From Pseudomonadota bacterium (GTDB lineage: Bacteria > Pseudomonadota > Alphaproteobacteria > Acetobacterales > Acetobacteraceae), in the NCBI GenBank assembly GCA_021815835.1, contig JAKAZN010000093.1, positions 1 through 6,966 of the forward strand: DNA of 6,966 nucleotides, in the 5' to 3' direction. This document shows, in pieces, positions 1 through 5,307 of the stretch. The position numbers and the translations under genes are program-made. Each line of letters opens with the position of its first letter. Positions within the stretch are counted from its first letter, which is position 1. Under the pieces are notes generated by a model. The model had not been told where the DNA came from. It was given only the letters and a program-made list of their open reading frames with translations, and made no database searches.

Positions 1-22
1 TGTTGGCGAAGAATCTCAGCAT
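1..22 (-). CDS. Possible 5' end of a gene running off the left edge
   Basis: An ATG at 22 on the minus strand opens a frame reading MLRFFAN before the window ends. It starts 23 bases after the stop of the HtrA-like gene and runs in the same direction, as a next operon member would. An AGAAG stretch lies only 3 bases before the ATG, so the ribosome site is poor. The competing reading is on the plus strand: bases 3-32 read LAKNLSIFF followed by TGA, which could be the tail of a convergent gene. Seven to nine codons cannot decide between them, and no function can be assigned. Confidence 0.3.
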
Positions 23-45
23 CTTCTTCTGACCGGGCCGCGCGC

Positions 46-1017
46 TCAGTGCAGCCGCGGCGCCTTCAGGAACCGCGCGCGATCGCCCGAGCGGATCGCG
101 ACCTCCTGGCGCCCGCCCTCGCGCGCGAGCTCCAGCCGCACCTCCGCCCCCGCGCTGCCCGACGCCCAGACCCGGCGCCACAGCCCGGCGAGCTCGCTCA
201 CTTCCTCCCCGTTCACCGCCACCAGCCGGTCGCCCGCCCGCACGCCCGCCTTCTCGGCCGGGCCGTCATCGGCGAGCCCGCCCACTACCAGGCTGTCATC
301 GGTTTCGGTTGCATACATCCCGAGCCATGGCCGCGCCGGACGGTTGACCCGCCCATACGACATCAGATCGTCCAGGATCGGCGGCAGCAGGTTGATCGGC
401 ACCACCATGTTCATATCCAGCCGCCGCCCCTTGCGATCGCCCTGTTGGAGGATCAGCGAGCCGATCCCCATCAACTTGCCATCGACGATCAGCCCGCAGC
501 CGCCCCAGAACGGATGTGCCGGGGCGATGAACAGCGCCTCGTCCAGCACGTATTCCCAGTAGCCGGCGAATTCCTGCCGCGCGACGATGCGCGTCTCCAC
601 CGCGTGCTTGCGCCCGCCATAGGCCGCGAACACCGCGGCGTCCCCCGTCTTGAGCTGGTCCGGATCGCCCATCTCCAGCGCCGGCAGGCCGAGCCGGCCC
701 AGCGCCTGGACCAGGCCGAACCCGGTCTCCTGGTCGTAGGCCAGCGCATGGCCCGGCACCGCGCGGCCATCGGTCGTGGTGATCCAGATCGTTTCGGCTT
801 CGGTGACCAGATAGCCGATCGTCGCGATCAGCCCGCTCTCGCGGATCACCACGCCGCTGCCGGCGCGTTCGGTCCCCAAGGTGCCGGCGGTGAAGGCGTC
901 GGCCGGCACGTAGGAGCGGATGCCCACCACGGCGTTCAGCGCGCGGGTGAGGTCGTAGGCGTAATCGCTCGGATCCGGTTGCAGATTGGCCGGAATTTCC
1001 CAGTCGGCCTTGGCCAT
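46..1017 (-). CDS. HtrA-like (S1C trypsin-PDZ) pseudoprotease, triad lost
   Basis: This 323-residue protein has the layout of a DegP/HtrA serine protease with one PDZ domain: a trypsin-like fold at about residues 20-220 and a PDZ domain at about 228-312 (PWLGMYATE, then a GPAEKAGVRAGD core and VNGEEV). The active site is gone. Where HtrA has TNxHVV it reads TIGYLV, with Tyr69 for His. Where HtrA has the TDLA motif it reads TGFG, with Gly99 for Asp. Where HtrA has GNSGGP it reads PFWGGCG, with Trp171 for Ser. The surrounding fold motifs (GSGVVI, the double Gly at 172-173, LMGIGS) are kept. There is no hydrophobic signal segment, so it is probably cytoplasmic. The ATG is preceded by a modest GAGAG site 9 bases away and by a good promoter. 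Fold and missing triad are read from the sequence; a non-proteolytic binding or scaffold role is inference. Confidence 0.88.
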   Translation of the reverse strand: MAKADWEIPANLQPDPSDYAYDLTRALNAVVGIRSYVPADAFTAGTLGTERAGSGVVIRESGLIATIGYLVTEAETIWITTTDGRAVPGHALAYDQETGFGLVQALGRLGLPALEMGDPDQLKTGDAAVFAAYGGRKHAVETRIVARQEFAGYWEYVLDEALFIAPAHPFWGGCGLIVDGKLMGIGSLILQQGDRKGRRLDMNMVVPINLLPPILDDLMSYGRVNRPARPWLGMYATETDDSLVVGGLADDGPAEKAGVRAGDRLVAVNGEEVSELAGLWRRVWASGSAGAEVRLELAREGGRQEVAIRSGDRARFLKAPRLH

Positions 1018-1074
1018 GAGGCGGGGTCTCTCGTTCCTGTCGCCGCCGCGCGATCGCGGGGCTTTTCGGGGGCC

Positions 1075-1103
1075 ATTATCCGCGCTTTCCCCGCCGCTGC
1101 CAA
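1075..1103 (-). promoter_or_regulatory. Sigma-70-like promoter for the downstream HtrA-like gene
   Basis: On the minus strand a TTGGCA box (1098-1103) is followed after exactly 17 bases by GATAAT (1075-1080), each matching five of six consensus positions. Transcription would begin near 1068, giving a leader of about 50 bases before the ATG at 1017. So the second HtrA-like gene can probably be expressed independently of the first. Confidence 0.6.
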
Positions 1104-1138
1104 TCGGCGCGCGATAAGAGCTTGAAAGTCAATCGAAC

Positions 1139-1211
1139 TTGTGCATGAATGCCCGTTGCAATTGCTCGGGTTTTCACCCGAGTTTGGCGGCTCGCGGGCA
1201 TTCATTCACAA
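1139..1211. repeat. Nested inverted repeat between the two HtrA-like genes
   Basis: The outer arms are 1139-1155 and 1195-1211; 16 of 17 positions pair, with a single C/A mismatch at 1144 and 1206. Inside sits a perfect 7-bp hairpin, CTCGGGT (1165-1171) and ACCCGAG (1176-1182), with a 4-base loop. The element begins 4 bases past the stop codon of the upstream gene, at 1216. There is no run of T after it in either direction, so it is not a textbook intrinsic terminator. It could act as an RNA 3' stabiliser or processing site, a factor-dependent pause site, or be a short REP/MITE-like repeat. The structure is directly visible; the role is unknown. Confidence 0.75.
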
Positions 1212-1215
1212 ACTC

Positions 1216-2100
1216 TCAGTCGTCCGGCTGCGGCGCGACCGTCACGCGGACGTTGCGCACATGGCCGTCGCGCAGCAGGCGGACATCGATCGGCTGGCCG
1301 ACCCGCTCGGGCGACAGGTATTCGCGCAAGGTGCCCGAGCCGCTGATGGGCGTGCCGTCCAGGGTCAGCAGCACGTCGCCCACCATCAGCCCCGCCTGCG
1401 CGCCGGGTCCGCCCGGATACATCCCGATCACCCGCCGCCCCTTGCCCGCGCCCAGCCAGCGGAACCGCCCGCTCCCCTCCACCGGCTGCAACGACACGCC
1501 CAACCATCCCCGCGGGCCGTTCACCCGCGCCGGCACCGGCGCGCCGAGCAGGCCGGCGACGCTCGCGGCCGGCGCGATCATGGCAAACAGCCCCGGCCCG
1601 GCGAGGGCCACGCCCAGCAGATGGCCCGAGGCATCCAGCACCGGCCCGCCCGCCTGGTCCGGCTCCATCGAGGCATCCAGCACGATCGGCCCGGCGGCGT
1701 GCTCGCCCGCCACGGCCCCGACGGTGCGCACCATCGCCAGCCGCGCCGAGGGCGCCGCCTCGGCGGTGGCCGAGATCAGCACCACCAGCGCGCCCGCCTG
1801 CGGCGGCATGCCGTGCGACAGCGCCGGCGTGGCGGCGGGCGCGGCCAGCCGGATCGCCGCCAGCCCGGATCCCGCGTCCCGCCGGGTCATCCGTCCCGGC
1901 ACCACCGCCCCGTCCGGACGCAGCACCGCGCAGGCATCGAGGGTGGGCAGGCCGGCCTCGGCGGTGATCACCAGGTCGGGCTGCCAGAGGAAGGCGGTGC
2001 GCTGGCGGTCCGGTCCGAGCCGGACCGCGGCAAGCGCGGGGGCGGCGCGGGCGACGATCCCGCCCATGGCGTCGGAGAAGCGGGTCAGCGGGGTGGTCAC
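1216..2100 (-). CDS. Second HtrA-like trypsin-PDZ pseudoprotease
   Basis: This 294-residue protein has a degenerate trypsin-like half (about 10-185) and a C-terminal PDZ domain (about 197-290: RGWLGVSLQPVE, then GPGAQAGLMVGD and LDGTPI). The Ser motif reads DQAGGPV, with Ala150 for the catalytic Ser. The His motif region reads VITAEAGL, with no His. The Asp motif region reads RDAGSGLAA, with Gly or Ser where the catalytic Asp should be. The GGPV and LLGVAL strands after the Ser site are well kept, so the fold is recognisable. I chose the GTG at 2100 because the frame upstream is Arg/Cys-rich and lacks plausible starts, and because GAGGAGG (2113-2119) precedes it, although the 12-base spacing is long. 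There is no clear signal peptide. It is related in architecture to the next gene downstream but differs widely in sequence, suggesting an old duplication or independent recruitment. Catalytic loss is inferred from missing motifs. Confidence 0.85.
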   Translation of the reverse strand: MTTPLTRFSDAMGGIVARAAPALAAVRLGPDRQRTAFLWQPDLVITAEAGLPTLDACAVLRPDGAVVPGRMTRRDAGSGLAAIRLAAPAATPALSHGMPPQAGALVVLISATAEAAPSARLAMVRTVGAVAGEHAAGPIVLDASMEPDQAGGPVLDASGHLLGVALAGPGLFAMIAPAASVAGLLGAPVPARVNGPRGWLGVSLQPVEGSGRFRWLGAGKGRRVIGMYPGGPGAQAGLMVGDVLLTLDGTPISGSGTLREYLSPERVGQPIDVRLLRDGHVRNVRVTVAPQPDD

Positions 2101-2112
2101 GGGATGGCGGGG

Positions 2113-2119
2113 CCTCCTC
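2113..2119 (-). promoter_or_regulatory. Shine-Dalgarno site deciding the GTG start at 2100
   Basis: A full GAGGAGG on the minus strand, 12 bases before the GTG at 2100. It is the only strong ribosome site in the 133 bases between this gene and the methyltransferase upstream. I see no convincing promoter in that gap, so the gene may be read through from 3162 onwards. Confidence 0.55.
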
Positions 2120-2233
2120 GGGGCCAGGGGAACGGCGATGGCGTGACTGTCATCATCCCATGTTCCGCGCGTCGCGACGAGTCCGATCGCGTCGTGTCCC
2201 CCGCGTGGTGTGGTCGTGGTGAGCGTAACCAAT

Positions 2234-2959
2234 CTACAGCGCCGTCCCCGCTCGCAACACCGCCTCCGCCGCCGCCGTAAATCCGCCGCCCGCCGGTGGA
2301 TGCAGCACCAGTCCCGGCAGCACCGCAAATGCCCCGCGCGCCCCGCGGACCCCGCGCAGCAGCACCAGCTTCGCCGCCACGCCCGGCTTCGGCCAGAGCG
2401 GGAACAGCCCGATCCCGCCGATCCCGGAAGCGGCCATCGCCGCCAGCACCTCCGGCACGCCGGCGGCGGACAGCACCAAGGTCAAGCTCCCCCCGGAGCG
2501 CAGCCGGCGGGCCAGTGCCGCGGTCCAGGCGGCGAGCAATCCGGGCGCGGCGCGCTTGGCCGCCTCCCGCACCGCCTCGGGCGAGGCGGTCCCGGTCGCC
2601 GCATGGTACGGCGGATTGGCGCAGGCATGGTCGAACGGACCGGGCAGGTCAGGGCCCAGCATGTCGCCGGCCAGGAATGCCAGATCCTCGAACCCGTTCG
2701 CCGCCGCGTTGCGCGCCGCCAGCGCGGCCAGTGCCGGGTCCCGCTCCAGCCCCGCCCCGCGCACGCCAGGCACCCGCGCGGCGAGGCACAGCAGCGCCGC
2801 CCCGGCGCCGCTGCCGGCCTCCAGCACGTGCTCTCCGGCGCGCGCGGGAACGTGGGCGGCCAGCAGCACCGGCTCGATCCCGCTGCGGAAGCCGGCGCGC
2901 GGCTGGGCGTAGCGGACCCGGCCACCGAGCAGGGTGCCCTCGGTCGTCGCCGCGATCAC
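2234..2959 (-). CDS. TrmN6-like (COG4123) SAM-dependent methyltransferase
   Basis: This 241-residue class I methyltransferase has the SAM-binding motif I LEAGSGAGA at 46-54, an acidic ribose-binding position in LERD (71-74), a GD pair at 98-99, and the catalytic NPPY at 115-118. NPPY is characteristic of enzymes methylating an exocyclic amino nitrogen, as in N6-adenine. The N-terminal RSGIEPVLLAAHV block (25-37) matches the equivalent region of TrmN6/YfiC, which methylates A37 of tRNA-Val in E. coli. The family is clear; the exact RNA substrate here is not proven. The start is a GTG at 2959 whose GTGA overlaps the TGA of the DUF2007 gene, implying translational coupling. The same frame stays open far upstream, antisense to the prenyl synthase, but that extension is not coding: the conserved domain begins at once after the GTG. 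Confidence 0.88.
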   Translation of the reverse strand: MIAATTEGTLLGGRVRYAQPRAGFRSGIEPVLLAAHVPARAGEHVLEAGSGAGAALLCLAARVPGVRGAGLERDPALAALAARNAAANGFEDLAFLAGDMLGPDLPGPFDHACANPPYHAATGTASPEAVREAAKRAAPGLLAAWTAALARRLRSGGSLTLVLSAAGVPEVLAAMAASGIGGIGLFPLWPKPGVAAKLVLLRGVRGARGAFAVLPGLVLHPPAGGGFTAAAEAVLRAGTAL

Positions 2960-3162
2960 AATTCGCCGGCCGCCGCGAGCAGGCGCAGCGCGCGGGGCGC
3001 GTCCTCCTCGGGCACCGCGATGCGGCAGCGCACCGCGCCGATGCTGCCGTCCATCGTGCTGGCATGGCGATCGAGCAGAACCGCCGCGATCCCCGCATCC
3101 TCCAGCAGCGCGCGGAGGAAGGACAGGCGCACCGGCTCGTTGGTGGCGATTACCACGCGCAT
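2956..3162 (-). CDS. DUF2007 family small protein
   Basis: A 68-residue protein beginning MRVVIATNEPV, with a short alpha/beta pattern (VRLSFLRALLEDAGIAAVLLD, then CRIAVPEEDAPRALRLL). This is the usual size and pattern of DUF2007, loosely described as putative signal-transducing proteins; no biochemical role is established. GAGGAGG (3177-3183) lies 14 bases before the ATG at 3162. An in-frame TTG at 3171 would have a 5-base spacing and would add three residues, so the true start is ambiguous. It is the first gene of the minus-strand unit, diverges from the prenyl synthase, and overlaps the methyltransferase by 4 bases. Linkage of the two small genes with a prenyl synthase recurs, to my recollection, in alphaproteobacteria. 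Confidence 0.82.
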   Translation of the reverse strand: MRVVIATNEPVRLSFLRALLEDAGIAAVLLDRHASTMDGSIGAVRCRIAVPEEDAPRALRLLAAAGEL

Positions 3163-3198
3163 CGCTGCCAAGTTTGCCTCCTCGGACCTGCCGTTGCC

Positions 3199-3228
3199 TT
3201 GACCGATTTTCCGGCCGGCCGATATGGT
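3199..3228 (+). promoter_or_regulatory. Promoter of the polyprenyl synthase gene
   Basis: TTGACC (3199-3204, five of six consensus positions) is followed after 18 bases by TATGGT (3223-3228, four of six). Transcription would begin near 3235. The earliest ATG of the reading frame (3224) lies inside the -10 box, so it could not be translated from this promoter. This supports the GTG at 3272. The spacer holds a 10-bp GC palindrome (3212-3221) that may be chance. Confidence 0.5.
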
Positions 3229-3271
3229 GCCTGCGAAAGCCGCGGATGCAAGCCGGGAGAGTCGCTTGGGC

Positions 3272-4321
3272 GTGATCGCCACCCACCCCGGTCCGGAATC
3301 CTCGGCCGGGAGACAGGATGCCAGACCGGGCGAGGACGCCCTGGGGGCGCTGCTGGCCCTGGTCGATGGCGATCTGGATGCCACCAATCGCGCGATCGTG
3401 GCGCGCATGGACAGCCCCGTCGCGCTGATCCCCCAGCTCGCGGCACATCTGGTGGCCGCCGGCGGCAAGCGGCTGCGGCCGATGCTGACCCTGGCCTGCG
3501 CCCGGCTCTGCGGCTACCCGGGAACCGCGGACGGCGGGCGGCACGTACATCTCGCGGCCTGCGTGGAGTTCATCCATACCGCGACCTTGCTCCATGACGA
3601 CGTGGTCGATGAAAGCCGGCTGCGCCGGGGACTGGCTTCGGCGAATGCGGTGTTCGGCAACAAGGCCTCGGTGCTGGTGGGGGATTTCCTGTTCGCCCGC
3701 GCCTTCCAACTGATGGTGGAGGACGGATCCCTGCGGGTGCTGGCGATCCTGTCGCAGGCGGCGGCGACCATCGCCGAGGGCGAGGTCTTGCAGCTCGCCA
3801 CCCAGAACGATCTTTCCACGCCGGAGGAGCGCTATCTGGAGGTGATCCGCGGCAAGACCGCGGCCCTGTTCGCCGCGGCCTGCCAGGTGGGTGCGGTGGT
3901 GGCCGCGCGACCGGCGGCGGAGGAAGCCGCACTCGCCGCGTTCGGGATGGATCTCGGCATCGCCTTCCAACTGGTCGATGACGCGCTCGATTATGCCGCC
4001 GACCAGGCGCGTCTCGGCAAGACCGTGGGCGACGATTTCCGCGAGGGGAAGATCACCTTGCCGGTGCTGCGCGCCTACGATGCGGGCGATGCGGCGGAGC
4101 GGGAATTCTGGCGGCGCACGATCGAGACGGGCGAGCAGAATGAGGCGGATCTGGAGACGGCGCTCGCGCTGATGGCACGGCACGGCGCCATCGCGGCCAC
4201 GCTCGATCGCGCCGCCCACTATGCCGAAGCGGCCGCGTCCGCGCTGGCGATCTTCCCCGACAGCAAGCTGCGCCGGGCGCTGGCCGAGGTCTGCACCTAC
4301 ACGGTCCGGCGCGGCCGGTGA
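3272..4321 (+). CDS. Long-chain trans-polyprenyl diphosphate synthase
   Basis: This enzyme condenses isopentenyl diphosphate onto an allylic primer to make a long all-trans chain, most likely the ubiquinone side chain. The 349 residues carry GGKRLRP (64-70), the first Asp-rich motif DDVVD (109-113), GDFLFARAF (137-145), GKT (194-196) and the second Asp-rich motif DDALD (236-240), with GDDFREGKITLP shortly after. The residue five before the first Asp is Ala104, small as in long-chain (C40-C50) synthases such as IspB, where farnesyl and geranylgeranyl synthases carry a bulky residue. Chain length cannot be read exactly. The GTG at 3272 has a GGGAGAG site 10 bases upstream and lies downstream of the predicted transcription start; an ATG at 3224 would add 16 residues. 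The stop codon falls inside a tandem repeat leading to the next gene. Confidence 0.93.
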   Translation: MIATHPGPESSAGRQDARPGEDALGALLALVDGDLDATNRAIVARMDSPVALIPQLAAHLVAAGGKRLRPMLTLACARLCGYPGTADGGRHVHLAACVEFIHTATLLHDDVVDESRLRRGLASANAVFGNKASVLVGDFLFARAFQLMVEDGSLRVLAILSQAAATIAEGEVLQLATQNDLSTPEERYLEVIRGKTAALFAAACQVGAVVAARPAAEEAALAAFGMDLGIAFQLVDDALDYAADQARLGKTVGDDFREGKITLPVLRAYDAGDAAEREFWRRTIETGEQNEADLETALALMARHGAIAATLDRAAHYAEAAASALAIFPDSKLRRALAEVCTYTVRRGR

Positions 4322-4359
4322 GGCAGCTTGCGTGAGGCAGCTTGCGTGAGGCGGCGCGG
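4318..4359 (+). repeat. 14-base tandem repeat at the gene junction
   Basis: GTGAGGCAGCTTGC occurs twice without a gap (4318-4331 and 4332-4345), followed by a diverged third unit sharing GTGAGGC (4346-4359). The first unit holds the TGA of the prenyl synthase gene. Each unit carries TGAGG, a plausible ribosome-binding core, and the last one stands 8 bases before the GTG at 4360. The repeat thus makes up the whole spacer and looks like a slippage-prone tract that multiplies candidate initiation sites, including GTG and TTG. Confidence 0.8.
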
Positions 4360-5007
4360 GTGACCGGGGGGGCGGAGGATTTCATCCGCGCCCAGACCCG
4401 CCCGGGATATGCGCCGCTGGTGCCCGAACTTCGGCTGCATCTCGCCTCCGAGATCACGCCACTCTGGCAGGCGACCGAGGCCTGGCTCGCCGCGCGCGAT
4501 CTGGCGCCGCCGTTCTGGGCCTTCGCCTGGCCGGGCGGGCAGGCGCTGGCGCGGCATGTGCTGGACCATCCGGAGCGGGTCGCGGGGCGGCGCGTGCTGG
4601 ATTTCGCCGCCGGATGCGGGATCGCCGCGATCGCCTGCGCGCGCGCCGGGGCGGCCGTCGTGGAGGCCGCCGAGATCGATCCTCTGGCTGTGGCCGCGAT
4701 CGGGCTGAACGCGGCGGAAAACGGGGTTGCGGTGACGGCGACGGCGGTGGATCTGGTAGGGACGGCGTGCCGGTGGGACGTAATCCTGTGCGGGGACGTC
4801 TGCTACGAGGCGCCGATGACCCGCCATATCCTGCCCTGGCTGCGCGGGATGGCGGGGCAGGCCGAGGTGATCCTGGCCGATCCCGGCCGGGCCTATCTGC
4901 CGGGCGAGGGGATGGCGGCGTTCGCGCGCTTCTCGGTGCCGACGACGCGGGAGCTGGAGGATCGGGAGCTCCGGGAGGTCACGCTGTACCGGCTGGCGGC
5001 GGGATGA
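4360..5007 (+). CDS. METTL20/PrmA-like class I methyltransferase
   Basis: A 215-residue SAM-dependent methyltransferase. It shows PFWAFAWPGGQALAR at 51-65, the hallmark N-terminal block of ETFB lysine methyltransferases (METTL20) and their bacterial relatives; SAM motif I VLDFAAGCGIAAIA at 79-92; the acidic ribose-binding stretch EID at 105-107; and GDVCYE at 145-150, the equivalent of the conserved motif IV region. PrmA, which methylates ribosomal protein L11, is the better-known related family and the usual automatic label, but the WPGGQ block and short length without an L11-binding domain favour an ETF-beta-type substrate. That is inference from family features. The GTG at 4360 is preferred (TGAGG 8 bases upstream, frame starting MTGGAEDFIRAQTRPG); a TTG at 4342 would add six residues. 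It lies 38 bases after the prenyl synthase gene and is probably co-transcribed. Confidence 0.85.
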   Translation: MTGGAEDFIRAQTRPGYAPLVPELRLHLASEITPLWQATEAWLAARDLAPPFWAFAWPGGQALARHVLDHPERVAGRRVLDFAAGCGIAAIACARAGAAVVEAAEIDPLAVAAIGLNAAENGVAVTATAVDLVGTACRWDVILCGDVCYEAPMTRHILPWLRGMAGQAEVILADPGRAYLPGEGMAAFARFSVPTTRELEDRELREVTLYRLAAG

Positions 5008-5027
5008 TAGAAATTCGGACGACGGCC

Positions 5028-5058
5028 AAGTGCTTGGCGCTGAAAGTGCTTGCCGCTG
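5028..5058 (+). repeat. Short direct repeat, 15 bases, two copies
   Basis: AAGTGCTTGGCGCTG (5028-5042) and AAGTGCTTGCCGCTG (5044-5058) differ at one base and lie one base apart. The first copy also sits in a short dyad, CCAAG-TG-CTTGG. It begins 21 bases after the methyltransferase stop and lies far upstream of the monooxygenase promoter. A pair of protein-binding half-sites or simple slippage are both possible. Confidence 0.6.
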
Positions 5059-5213
5059 GGGCCCTTTCGCAGGCGGGACTTGCCGGCCAGCGGGTCTGCG
5101 GGGGTGCTCATGGACGCGGTTCGGAATCGGGAAGCCGGCATCGAATCGACGAAACGCCGCGCTGTCACCCGCTGCCACATCAGTTCGGAGCCCTGGTCGC
5201 TCTCGGCTTCGGC

Positions 5214-5243
5214 TTGACCGGGCCTCTCGCGGGGCAGCATAAA
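5214..5243 (+). promoter_or_regulatory. Probable promoter of the monooxygenase operon
   Basis: TTGACC (5214-5219) is followed after 18 bases by CATAAA (5238-5243, four of six consensus positions). The -35 hexamer and spacer length equal those of the prenyl synthase promoter. Transcription would start near 5250, past the GTG at 5248 and about 58 bases ahead of the GTG at 5308, which supports the latter start. No regulator gene is visible in the window. Confidence 0.42.
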
Positions 5244-5307
5244 CATCGTGCTACTGGCGAGTAGGCCCCGCCCCGCCCGTTCCTTGCCGCCCGGAAAGGT
5301 CCCCGCC

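Larger units (their letters stand above)
5008..5307. other. 300-base stretch with no convincing gene
   Basis: Between the methyltransferase stop and the monooxygenase GTG I find a 15-base direct repeat (5028-5058), a weak 7-bp inverted pair (5053-5059 with 5087-5093, 27-base loop), and a promoter (5214-5243). A frame of 86 codons from ATG 5004 to the TAG at 5262-5264 overlaps the upstream stop as ATGA and begins MIEIRTTAKCLALKVLAAGAL, with a mildly signal-like N-terminus. Its third positions are much less G/C-biased (about two thirds) than those of neighbouring genes, it has no good ribosome site, and it runs over the promoter. I treat it as probably non-coding. Confidence 0.5.

Noticed and set aside
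49..1125. 358-codon open frame on the plus strand
   Set aside because: It is antisense to the HtrA-like gene. Its product is a His/Arg/Pro-rich string without domain features, as expected from GC-rich opposite-strand shadows.
1139..2280. 335- and 379-codon plus-strand frames across the second HtrA-like gene
   Set aside because: Both are low-complexity shadows rich in Arg, Pro, Ala and His. The minus-strand frame carries a recognisable PDZ domain and GGPV motif.
3212..3221. 10-bp palindrome CGGCCGGCCG inside the prenyl synthase promoter spacer as an operator
   Set aside because: Such GC-only palindromes are frequent by chance at this base composition, and there is no second copy nearby.
2960..4219. 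Upstream 420 codons of the minus-strand frame that contains the TrmN6-like gene
   Set aside because: The extension is antisense to the prenyl synthase and passes through the DUF2007 gene in another frame. The methyltransferase domain begins right at the GTG at 2959, so there is no giant fusion protein.
5053..5093. Inverted pair CCGCTGG/CCAGCGG as a terminator of the methyltransferase gene
   Set aside because: The stem is only 7 bp, the loop is 27 bases and no T-run follows.
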